Source: Duganella flavida (GTDB lineage: Bacteria > Pseudomonadota > Gammaproteobacteria > Burkholderiales > Burkholderiaceae_D). From it: a stretch of DNA of 64,000 nt. The first letter of the stretch is position 1. Each line of letters begins with the position of its first letter. Position numbers and translations under genes: made by a program. The notes below the pieces were generated by a model. It saw only the letters and a list, made by a program, of their open reading frames with translations. It was not told where the DNA came from and made no database searches. This document shows positions 1 through 7,800 of the stretch, piece after piece. The stretch lies in contig NZ_WWCN01000009.1 in the NCBI RefSeq assembly GCF_009857445.1, positions 209,415 to 273,414 of the forward strand, written 5' to 3'.

Positions 1-1
1 C

Positions 2-1153
2 GAGATGGAACGCCTGTGGCAGCAAGTTAAACCGCTGTACGATTCGCTGCACACCTACACCCGCTACAAGCTGCGCGCCACCTACGGCCCGGATGTGGTG
101 CCGCTGACCGGCCCTATCCCATCGCACTTGTTCGGCAATATGTGGAGCCAGACCTGGACCAACTTGTATCCGATCCTGAAGCCATCCACCGACACCAAGA
201 GCTACGACCTGACCAAGGTACTGGAAGAGCGCAAGACCGACGCCAAGCAGATGACCAAGTACGCCGAAGGTTTCTACACCTCGCTCGGCATGCAAAAACT
301 GCCGGCGACATTCTGGGAACGCTCACTGCTGACCAAGCCGCGCGACCGCGATGTGGTGTGCCACGCCTCCGCATGGCCGCTCAACGAGAAGGATGATGTG
401 CGCATCAAGATGTGCATCACCCCGACCGCTGAAGACTTCACCGTGATCCACCATGAGCTGGGCCACGTGTACTACTTCCTGGCCTACACCAAGCAGCCTT
501 TCCTGTTCCGTAACGGCGCCAACGACGGCTTCCATGAAGCCATCGGCGACACCGTGGCGCTGTCGATCACGCCGGCCTACCTGAAGCAGATCGGCCTGAT
601 GGACCAGGAACCGGACGTCTCCGCCGACATCCCGCAACTGCTGGAACGCGCGCTGAGCAAAGTGACGATCCTGCCGTTCGCCTACACGGTTGATAAATGG
701 CGTTGGGACGTCTACTCGGGCAAGACCAAGCCAGCTGATTACGACAAAAGCTGGTGGCAGCTGCGCGAGCAGTACATGGGCATGAAGCGTCCAGTGGCAG
801 GCAGCGGCGCCACCGGCTTCGACGCCGGCGCCAAATACCACGTGGCGGCCGACGTGCCATACTCGCGCTACTTCCTGGCCGATATGCTGCAGTTCCAGTT
901 CCACCGCGCGCTGTGCCGCGAAGCCGGCTACACCGGCCCGTTGAACCGCTGCTCGGTGTACGGCAACGCCAAGGCCGGCGCCAAGTTCCAGCAGATGCTG
1001 GCGATGGGCGCCAGCAAGCCGTGGCCGGAAGCGCTGAAGGCTATTTCGGGTGAAGACAAAATCGACGGCAACGCGCTGCTCGAATACTTCGCGCCGCTGA
1101 AGGTCTGGCTGGACCAGCAGAACGCCGCTTTCGCTGCCGCCGAGAAGAAGTAA
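2..1153 (+). CDS. M2-family metallopeptidase (peptidyl-dipeptidase A / ACE-like), 5' truncated by window edge
   Basis: C-terminal part (about 380 residues) of a zinc dipeptidyl carboxypeptidase of the angiotensin-converting-enzyme family, which removes dipeptides from peptide C-termini, usually in the periplasm. The reading frame is open from the first base, so the N-terminus and signal peptide lie outside the window. The HExxH zinc motif is visible as HHELGHVYY around residue 150 of the visible part. The third ligand is probably the Glu of HEAIGD about 25 residues later. The C-terminal half matches the helical ACE fold (QFQFHRALC, NALLEYFAPL). The TAA stop at 1151-1153 directly abuts the stop of the convergent halogenase gene with no spacer. 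Family call is firm; substrate is unknown. Confidence 0.93.
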   Translation, partial: EMERLWQQVKPLYDSLHTYTRYKLRATYGPDVVPLTGPIPSHLFGNMWSQTWTNLYPILKPSTDTKSYDLTKVLEERKTDAKQMTKYAEGFYTSLGMQKLPATFWERSLLTKPRDRDVVCHASAWPLNEKDDVRIKMCITPTAEDFTVIHHELGHVYYFLAYTKQPFLFRNGANDGFHEAIGDTVALSITPAYLKQIGLMDQEPDVSADIPQLLERALSKVTILPFAYTVDKWRWDVYSGKTKPADYDKSWWQLREQYMGMKRPVAGSGATGFDAGAKYHVAADVPYSRYFLADMLQFQFHRALCREAGYTGPLNRCSVYGNAKAGAKFQQMLAMGASKPWPEALKAISGEDKIDGNALLEYFAPLKVWLDQQNAAFAAAEKK

Positions 1154-2704
1154 TCAGCGTATCGAATAGTCCGGACGCTTGGGATTCATCCCCGCCGCAC
1201 GGCAGTGGGCGGCGATGAATTCCTCGTGGCCGGGCATCTTTTGCACGCAGTTCCCGACCACGGTGTTAATCCCCTGCAGGTGAGCCTCCACCTGCTGCTG
1301 CGGCACCAGGTCCACCAGCGGATGGTAGGACTTCGGCATAATCCCCTGCCCCAGCATCACCTGCAGCCAGCTGACACTGGCAAACATCTCATCCTTCTCG
1401 CGGTAGAAGCGGCCATGTTGTTTGAACAAGTCCACCTTCTGCTTCAGCGTCTCCGGCACTTCCATCGTGCGGCAGTAATTCCAGAACGGCGTGTCGTCGC
1501 GCGTGGTCGCGTTGTAGTGCAGGATCAGGAAGTCGCGGATGCGGTCCACTTCAAAATGCGCCTGGCGATTGAATTCGTCGATATTGTCCTGGTTGAAGTC
1601 GCGGTCCGGGAAGAAGCTCATCAAACGTGCAATGCTGGACTGGATCAAATGGATGCTGGTCGATTCCAGCGGCTCCATGAAACCACTCGACAGGCCAATC
1701 GCCACCACGTTGCGATTCCAGATCTTGTTACGCTTGCCGGTGACGAAGCGCAGCGGCTTCGGTTCCGCCAGCGGCGCGCCATCCAGATTGGCCATCAGCT
1801 GCGCGCAGGCTTCGTCGTCGCTGATAAAACGGCTCGAATACACATGGCCGTTGCCGATGCGGTGCTGCAGCGGAATGCGCCACTGCCAGCCGGCGGTGCG
1901 CGCAGTGGCCCGCGTGTACGGCGTAATCGGGCCATTTGATTCACACGGCACCGCCAGCGCGCGGTCGCACGGCAGCCAGTGGGTCCAGTCCTCATAGCCA
2001 GTTTTCAGCGCGCCTTCAATCAGCAGGCCGCGGAAGCCGGAGCAGTCGATGAACAGGTCGGCCTGATAGCGCTCGCCGTTTTCCATCGTCACCGCGTCAA
2101 CAAAGCCGTCGCCCTCGCGCAGGATGACGTCCGCCACCTTGCCTTCGGTGCGCACCACGCCGCGCGCTTCGGCAAACTTGCGCAGGTAGCGCGCGTAAAG
2201 GCCGGCGTCGAACTGGAAGGCGTGGGCGATCTGCGAAATCGGCGAATTGCCGGCATCGATGGCGCGCATGAATTTGTTTTGCGGCGCCGCCACTGCCGCC
2301 AGCGAGTAAGCGCCAAAGTCTGGCGCCAACCCAGCCTGGTGCAGCTTGAGCCAGTAGTGGTGGAACTCGACCAGCCCCATGTCCACGCCGATGCTGCCAA
2401 AGGTGTGGATGTAGTTTTCGCCCAGCCGGCCCCAGTCCACAAACTGGATGCCCAGCTTGAAGGTGCCCTGCGTCTCGCGCAGGAAGTCATCTTCGTCAAT
2501 GCCCAGCGCCTGGTTAAACAGTTTGATTTGCGGGATGGTCGCCTCGCCCACGCCGACGGTGGAAATCTCGTCCGACTCGATCAGGCGCACGTGGTACTGG
2601 CCGCCCAGCAGTTTGGACATGGCCGCCGCCGTCATCCAGCCGGCCGTGCCGCCGCCGACGATCACGATATTGCGGATCCGGCGCTCATTTGCATTCTGCT
2701 GCAT
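1154..2704 (-). CDS. Flavin-dependent tryptophan-halogenase family protein
   Basis: FADH2-dependent halogenase-fold protein of 516 residues, the normal family length. Visible motifs are the FAD-binding GGGTAGW (residues 17-23), the lysine that would carry the chloramine (K83 in TFKLGIQF) and the halogenase signature WQWRIP (273-278). All catalytic features therefore look intact. It starts at an ATG preceded by a strong GGAGGA ribosome site. It lies just downstream of a TonB-dependent receptor on the same strand, separated by an intrinsic-terminator-like hairpin. Halogenase paralogues next to sugar-type TonB receptors are common in Xanthomonas, Caulobacter and related bacteria; their substrates are mostly unknown. 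Free tryptophan need not be the substrate. Confidence 0.92.
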   Translation of the reverse strand: MQQNANERRIRNIVIVGGGTAGWMTAAAMSKLLGGQYHVRLIESDEISTVGVGEATIPQIKLFNQALGIDEDDFLRETQGTFKLGIQFVDWGRLGENYIHTFGSIGVDMGLVEFHHYWLKLHQAGLAPDFGAYSLAAVAAPQNKFMRAIDAGNSPISQIAHAFQFDAGLYARYLRKFAEARGVVRTEGKVADVILREGDGFVDAVTMENGERYQADLFIDCSGFRGLLIEGALKTGYEDWTHWLPCDRALAVPCESNGPITPYTRATARTAGWQWRIPLQHRIGNGHVYSSRFISDDEACAQLMANLDGAPLAEPKPLRFVTGKRNKIWNRNVVAIGLSSGFMEPLESTSIHLIQSSIARLMSFFPDRDFNQDNIDEFNRQAHFEVDRIRDFLILHYNATTRDDTPFWNYCRTMEVPETLKQKVDLFKQHGRFYREKDEMFASVSWLQVMLGQGIMPKSYHPLVDLVPQQQVEAHLQGINTVVGNCVQKMPGHEEFIAAHCRAAGMNPKRPDYSIR

Positions 2705-2716
2705 GTTCTCTCCTCC

Positions 2717-2760
2717 AAAAAAAACATCCCCTGCCGCTCGCGCAGACAGGGGATGTTTTA
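2717..2760 (-). terminator. Intrinsic terminator between TonB receptor and halogenase genes
   Basis: A perfect 13-bp stem (2721-2733 with 2747-2759, arm AAAACATCCCCTG) closes a 13-nt loop. On the minus strand it is followed by eight U residues (2717-2724). It sits after the receptor stop codon. The U-tract runs straight into the GGAGGA ribosome site of the halogenase, so it could limit halogenase expression to read-through. Confidence 0.9.
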
Positions 2761-2773
2761 TACCAGACTAAAC

Positions 2774-5497
2774 TTACATCTTGTAGTTCAGGCCCAGCAG
2801 CATGGTACGGCCGTAGCGGGTGTACTCGTTAGGCTGTTTCGAACCATCGGCCAGGGTGGTGGTGGTCTGGTACGCGGTGTTGCCGGCGTTGATGACCTGG
2901 GCCAGGAACGACAGGCCTTTGTACGCACCATCCTTGAACTCGTAACCGAACTGGAAGTCCACCTGCGCTGCACCTTTGATATCGGTGAAGGCGCGGTCAG
3001 CACCGAAGCCGGTCACTTCGCCACGGAAGTTCGACCGCTCGCTGCGGGTCACACGTGCCGACCAGCCCGATTTCTCGTAGAAGAACTGCACGTTCGACAC
3101 GGTGCGCGACAGGCCAGGCAGTGCGCCGGAGGTGCCAGGACCATCAGGCTGGATCTCGCTGCTAGTACGCGAGATCGAACCGGTGGCGCCGAAGCCGTCC
3201 AGTCCCGACCACAGGATCTTGCCATCCAGCGAGCCGGACAGTTCAACACCCTTGATGGTGCCGCCGGTGCCGTTGGCTGGGCGGGTCAGGGTACCAATGT
3301 TCGACTTCGGCGTGACGCCATCGTTAGGATAGCTGGTGAAGTCGTATGGCAGGACCTGGTCGTAGATGTAGGTCTTCAGCTTTTTGTAGAAGGTCGCAGC
3401 GCTGAAGTAGGTGCCTTTGTCGAAGTACTTCTCGTACGACAAGTCAAAGGCGTTAGCGCGCCATGGTTTCAGGTTAGGGTTACCGCCCGAACCGCTCCAC
3501 AGCAGCTTGGTGGTGTCCACCGAAGCCGACGACGATGCGCGCAGTTGGTCCAGACGGGCACGGGCCATGGTCTTGCCGGCGCCTACGCGGATGTGCTGCT
3601 CATTGCCAGCGTCGAAGTTCAAGTTCAGGCTAGGCAGGAAGTCGTTGTACGACGCGCCTTCTTCGGCAGTCTTCGGTACGTTCAGGTTGTTGGTGTCGAC
3701 GTTGAACGCGCTCGAGCTCTGCTGGGTGTGGATCGCTTGCACGCCCACGTTACCCTTGACCGGCAGGCCAAACACAGTGTCGATGCCCAGCTTGGCGTAG
3801 GCGGTCGAAACCTTCTCGCTCACCAGCCAGTCCTTGTTGTAGATGTCCTGGTGGATCTTCGGCGTCTGGTTGTACAGCGAGTTCACCACACCCAGGATGT
3901 CATAGGCCATGATGCCAGGGATACCGGCAAAGCCCAGCGAGGTTGGCGATTCGATGTACTGCGATGGAATCGACACTGGGGTGCGGCCATTTTTCAGGTT
4001 GACCAGCAGCTCGGCCGATTCACGGGTCTTGTCACGCTTGGTGAAATTGACGCCGACGTCCAGGTTGCTGAACATGCCGTCCAGGTCGCGCTTGGCCGAG
4101 AAGCGGGCCGATTTCAGCTTGTCCGACACTTTCGGGTACTTGACGTAGCCGTCCTGGCCCCAGCCACCTGGGTCGCTCAGTTTGACGACGTTGGCGTCAG
4201 CGTAGTTCAAGCCGGTACCGATTTGCGGCACACCGGTCGCCAGGTTGCGGCTGATGGTGGCGGTGTCGGTGGTGGCGGCGCCGGAGTAGGTTTCCAGCAG
4301 CATGTCGTTGCGGTCAGCTTTCGAGTAGCTGAAGTCGGCAATGCCGGTCCACTCGTCGGTCATGCGCAGTTTATTGTTCCAGCCGATCGCGAACAGTTTG
4401 TCGCGGGTGGTGTTCAGGTCGTTACGCAGCACTGGCTGAATGCCGCTGACGGTAGCCGACTGCACCACTTGGTTGCCGTTGTTCTGGCCGAGGACCACGT
4501 TCTTGTAACCCAGGCCGCCCATCCAGTTGCCGGTGCCGAACTGCATGCCACGAATGGTGGTGTCGGAGTCGAACTTGGAGTAGTAGGTGTCAACCATCGA
4601 CTGGAAGTCGCGGCTTGGACGCCATTGCACCACAGCCATCAGGCCGTCACGGGTCTGCTTGCTCGAACCAGCGTCCACTTCGTTACCCTGGTTGGCCAGC
4701 GCGGTGGCGCTGCCGGTCTTAGGATCGGTGCCGTAGCCCCAGCTGCTCCACTTCTGGTACTGGCCTGGCGAATCCAGACGAGCATAGCCAACTGCCACAC
4801 CCAGGGTGCGGTTGTTGAACTGGTCGATGTAGATACCGCTGACGCGATAGCCTTTGTCTTTGAAGCCGGCGTTCTGTTTGCCGATCGAGTTTTTCTCGCC
4901 GCGCACGTTGAGCGCCATGGTGCGGCCTGGGAATTCCAGCGGACGTACGGTTTGCAGGTCAACGGTGCCCGACAGGCCTTGGCCTACCAGCGAACCGTCC
5001 GGGGTTTTGTACACAGTGGCGCCGTTGATCAGCTCCGATGGGTACTGATCGTATTCCACGCTACGGTTATCGCCGGTCGAAGCTTGCTCGCGGCCGTTCA
5101 GGGTGGTGGTCGAGAAGTCCGGGGCCAGACCGCGGATGCTCAGCACCTGCGCACGGCCAGCCACGCGCTGGGCGGCTACGCCCGGCAGGCGGGACAGCGA
5201 TTCAGCGATCGACACATCCGGCAGCTTGCCGATGTCTTCAGCCGAAATCGCTTCAACGATGGATTCGGAATTCTTTTTGACGGAAATCGCGTCTTCAATA
5301 CCACGACGGATACCGGATACTTTCACCGACTGGACGGTATTGCCGTCGGCGGCTACGGTGCCGGAGGCATCCTGTGCGAATGCAGTGCCGGACATCGCGG
5401 ACAACAGCAATGCGCAACCGGCTGCAACCGGGCTCAATTTAAAAGCAACGCTGCCCGAGGCCGAGCCGGCGCCGCGCTGATTGACGGATTTCTTCAT
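2774..5497 (-). CDS. TonB-dependent outer-membrane receptor (sugar type)
   Basis: Outer-membrane receptor of about 907 residues, probably importing maltodextrins or other alpha-glucans with energy from TonB-ExbBD. It has a signal peptide cut after ...SGTAFA, a plug domain from about residue 40 (SIAESLSRLPG, then LSIRGL and TLNGREQ), and a 22-strand barrel with alternating aromatic residues ending YGRTMLLGLNYKM. The upstream TTG at 5500 is possible. The ATG at 5497 is preferred because it follows a GAGGGG ribosome site by six bases. It diverges from a GH13 amylase gene across a 461-bp control region and precedes a halogenase gene. Substrate is inferred from the neighbours. Confidence 0.93.
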   Translation of the reverse strand: MKKSVNQRGAGSASGSVAFKLSPVAAGCALLLSAMSGTAFAQDASGTVAADGNTVQSVKVSGIRRGIEDAISVKKNSESIVEAISAEDIGKLPDVSIAESLSRLPGVAAQRVAGRAQVLSIRGLAPDFSTTTLNGREQASTGDNRSVEYDQYPSELINGATVYKTPDGSLVGQGLSGTVDLQTVRPLEFPGRTMALNVRGEKNSIGKQNAGFKDKGYRVSGIYIDQFNNRTLGVAVGYARLDSPGQYQKWSSWGYGTDPKTGSATALANQGNEVDAGSSKQTRDGLMAVVQWRPSRDFQSMVDTYYSKFDSDTTIRGMQFGTGNWMGGLGYKNVVLGQNNGNQVVQSATVSGIQPVLRNDLNTTRDKLFAIGWNNKLRMTDEWTGIADFSYSKADRNDMLLETYSGAATTDTATISRNLATGVPQIGTGLNYADANVVKLSDPGGWGQDGYVKYPKVSDKLKSARFSAKRDLDGMFSNLDVGVNFTKRDKTRESAELLVNLKNGRTPVSIPSQYIESPTSLGFAGIPGIMAYDILGVVNSLYNQTPKIHQDIYNKDWLVSEKVSTAYAKLGIDTVFGLPVKGNVGVQAIHTQQSSSAFNVDTNNLNVPKTAEEGASYNDFLPSLNLNFDAGNEQHIRVGAGKTMARARLDQLRASSSASVDTTKLLWSGSGGNPNLKPWRANAFDLSYEKYFDKGTYFSAATFYKKLKTYIYDQVLPYDFTSYPNDGVTPKSNIGTLTRPANGTGGTIKGVELSGSLDGKILWSGLDGFGATGSISRTSSEIQPDGPGTSGALPGLSRTVSNVQFFYEKSGWSARVTRSERSNFRGEVTGFGADRAFTDIKGAAQVDFQFGYEFKDGAYKGLSFLAQVINAGNTAYQTTTTLADGSKQPNEYTRYGRTMLLGLNYKM

Positions 5498-5958
5498 CAA
5501 AGTCCCCTCACTTAACTAAACACATTACCCGTTAGCTAACGGGTTCCAAGGAATACAAACGTTCTAAAAGACGTTCTGAGCGGAATTTTGTACTAAAACT
5601 AGATTTGGTGTCAATGAAACTTCCGCCTGCCTACACCTTCATAGTGGCGCCAGCCCTAGAAGATAAGGCGAAAATGCCATTCACGTTGTATTTCGGCTAC
5701 AGGCAAGATGACAGCAATGTGTAGTGGAACTACAGTTTTTCGGGTGATACCACTACGAAATGTGGCTTTTCCAACGAAAGTCTCGCCGGTTTTGCTGGAA
5801 AAACTGGCGACAGGCGGTAATGGAGGTTTTTGCAGGCTGTAGTTTGTATTAAAACTAGAAATGCGCCCTTGAGACCGGGACCGTTTCATATTATTCTCCG
5901 GCGACAAGCCCTAAAAAAGCATCTGTAGTACGACTACTTTTCGCATCCAGGAGACCAG
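5498..5958. promoter_or_regulatory. Divergent control region of the alpha-glucan locus
   Basis: This is a 461-bp, relatively AT-rich gap without a gene between the TonB receptor and the amylase. It holds an 18-bp perfect palindrome (5527-5544). It also has two same-strand copies of TTTGTAYTAAAACTAGA (5587-5603 and 5843-5859), one near each gene, and two dyads of the form TGTAGT-N3-ACTAC (5720-5734 and 5924-5938). The last dyad lies about 20 bases before the amylase ATG. These look like operators of a sugar-responsive repressor, but no regulator gene lies in the locus. Confidence 0.65.
5527..5544. promoter_or_regulatory. 18-bp perfect palindrome upstream of TonB receptor (candidate operator)
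   Basis: The sequence ACCCGTTAGCTAACGGGT is fully self-complementary and lies about 30 bases upstream of the receptor start. Its position over or just behind the receptor promoter and 5' leader fits a repressor binding site. No T-tract follows it, so a terminator is unlikely. The binding protein is unknown. Confidence 0.55.
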
Positions 5959-7800
5959 ATGAACCGCATTCTTGCCGCCGCCTTGCTATCGGCCCTGCCC
6001 TTGTTCGCCCACGCCGACACCTACCGCATCGACCATATGGACCCGCCGTCGTGGTGGGTCGGCATGCAGAACAGCAAACTACAACTGATGCTGCACGGCC
6101 CGCAGATCGCCGACCTGGAGCCATCACTGGCCTATCCGGGCGTGCGCATCGGCGCCGTGTCGCGCGTGGCCAACCGCAACTACCTGTTCATCGACCTGGA
6201 GATTGCACCGCAAGCTGCACCGGGCGAGCTGGACCTCGTATTCAAGCGCGGCGCGCAAACCATGCACTACCGCTATGCCCTGCAGGCGCGGACGCCGGGC
6301 TCGGCGCAGCGCGCCGGCTTCAGCAGCAAGGATGCGATCTACCAGGTGATGCCGGACCGCTGGGCCAACGGCAATCCTGCCAACGACAGCGTGGCCGGCA
6401 TGACCGACCGCGCCAATCGCAGCAACGGCGGCGGCCGTCACGGCGGCGACATCCAGGGCATGGCCGACCATCTCGACTACATTGCTGGCATGGGCTTCAC
6501 CATGCTGTGGCCAACGCCGCTGCTGGAATCGAATATGCCGGCCTACTCCTATCACGGCTACGCCACCACCGACCATTACCGCATCGACCCGCGCTACGGC
6601 AGCAACGACGACTACCGCCAGTTGGTGACCAAGGCGCGCGGCAAAGGCATCGGCGTGATCCAGGACGTGGTGCTGAATCACATCGGCAGCAAGCACTGGT
6701 GGATGCAGGATATGCCGATGCCAGACTGGCTGACCTATCAAGGCAAGTTCGTGCCGACTACGCATCACCGCGTCGCTTTGCAGGATCCGTATGCATCGCA
6801 AGAGGACCAGCGCAACTTCACGGCCGGCTGGTTCACTGAGTCCATGCCGGACCTGAACCAGGCCAATCCTTTCGTCTCGACTTATCTGATTCAGAACGAC
6901 ATCTGGTGGATTGAATACGCCGGGCTGGCCGGCCTGCGCGTCGATACCTACGGCTATTCGGATAGCGACTTCCTCACGCGCTGGTCGGGTGCAGTGATGG
7001 CGGAATATCCGAACCTGAACCTGGTGGGCGAAGAATGGAGCACGCTGGCGCCGGTGGTCGCGCACTGGCAGGAGGGCAAACAGAATTTCAACGGCTACGT
7101 CTCGCACATGCCGAGCATGATGGACTTCCCGCTCAACGACGCCCTGCGCCGCGGGCTGGCTGCCGACGATGATCACAGCCTGGCCGCGTTGTACGAAGCG
7201 CTATCGCTCGACTACCTGTATCCAAACGCCGGCAACCTGGTGCTGTTCGAAGGCAACCACGATCTGTCGCGCATCTTCAGCGAGCTGCATGGCGACGAGA
7301 ACCTGTTCCGCATGGCGATGGCCTTTGTGGCGACCGCGCCGCGCATCCCGCAGTTCTACAGCGGCACCGAGATCCTGATGACCAGTACCATCAAGGAGCG
7401 CGACGACGCTTCGTACCGCGTGGACTTCCCCGGCGGCTGGAGTGGCGACAAGGTTAATGCCTTTACCGGCGAAGGACTTGGCGCGCGCGAGGCGGCAGCG
7501 CAGGCTTACGTGCGTAAGCTATTCAACTGGCGCAAAAATGCGTCCGTGATCCATCACGGGAAGACCATGCACTACGGGCCAGAGCAAAATACCTACGTCT
7601 ACTTCCGCTACGATGGCAGCAAGAAGGTCATGGTGGCGCTGAATAAAAATAAAACCGAAACCACGCTGCCAACGGAGCGCTTCCACGAGATGCTTGGCAA
7701 TGCGCGCTCGGGCGTGGACGTCATCACCGGCCAGCGCATATCGCTGGATGGGCAGGTTAAATTGCCAGCGCGTTCGGCGTTGATACTGGAGATCGAATAA
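5959..7800 (+). CDS. Secreted GH13 alpha-amylase (cyclomaltodextrinase/neopullulanase, SusA-like)
   Basis: Periplasmic or surface enzyme of 613 residues that hydrolyses alpha-1,4-glucans, cyclodextrins or pullulan. A signal peptide (residues 1-19, ...LFAHA) is followed by an N-terminal beta-sandwich like the cyclomaltodextrinase N domain, the TIM barrel (about 120-520) and a C-terminal beta domain. All GH13 regions are present: DVVLNH (236-241), GLRVD with nucleophile D329, VGEEW with acid/base E358, and EGNHD with D435. An AGGAG ribosome site precedes the ATG. Its stop overlaps the next start by one base (TAATG), so the two genes are translationally coupled. Exact product specificity cannot be read from the sequence. 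Confidence 0.93.
   Translation: MNRILAAALLSALPLFAHADTYRIDHMDPPSWWVGMQNSKLQLMLHGPQIADLEPSLAYPGVRIGAVSRVANRNYLFIDLEIAPQAAPGELDLVFKRGAQTMHYRYALQARTPGSAQRAGFSSKDAIYQVMPDRWANGNPANDSVAGMTDRANRSNGGGRHGGDIQGMADHLDYIAGMGFTMLWPTPLLESNMPAYSYHGYATTDHYRIDPRYGSNDDYRQLVTKARGKGIGVIQDVVLNHIGSKHWWMQDMPMPDWLTYQGKFVPTTHHRVALQDPYASQEDQRNFTAGWFTESMPDLNQANPFVSTYLIQNDIWWIEYAGLAGLRVDTYGYSDSDFLTRWSGAVMAEYPNLNLVGEEWSTLAPVVAHWQEGKQNFNGYVSHMPSMMDFPLNDALRRGLAADDDHSLAALYEALSLDYLYPNAGNLVLFEGNHDLSRIFSELHGDENLFRMAMAFVATAPRIPQFYSGTEILMTSTIKERDDASYRVDFPGGWSGDKVNAFTGEGLGAREAAAQAYVRKLFNWRKNASVIHHGKTMHYGPEQNTYVYFRYDGSKKVMVALNKNKTETTLPTERFHEMLGNARSGVDVITGQRISLDGQVKLPARSALILEIE

Noticed and set aside
5498..5500. TTG as start of the TonB receptor
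   Set aside because: The adjacent ATG has a better-spaced GAGGGG site; the TTG would leave the spacer too short.
1979..5515. A 1,178-codon open frame on the plus strand opposite the TonB receptor
   Set aside because: It mirrors the receptor codons, has no ribosome site, runs across the halogenase-receptor gap and contains no recognisable domain. The receptor on the minus strand has signal peptide, plug and barrel.
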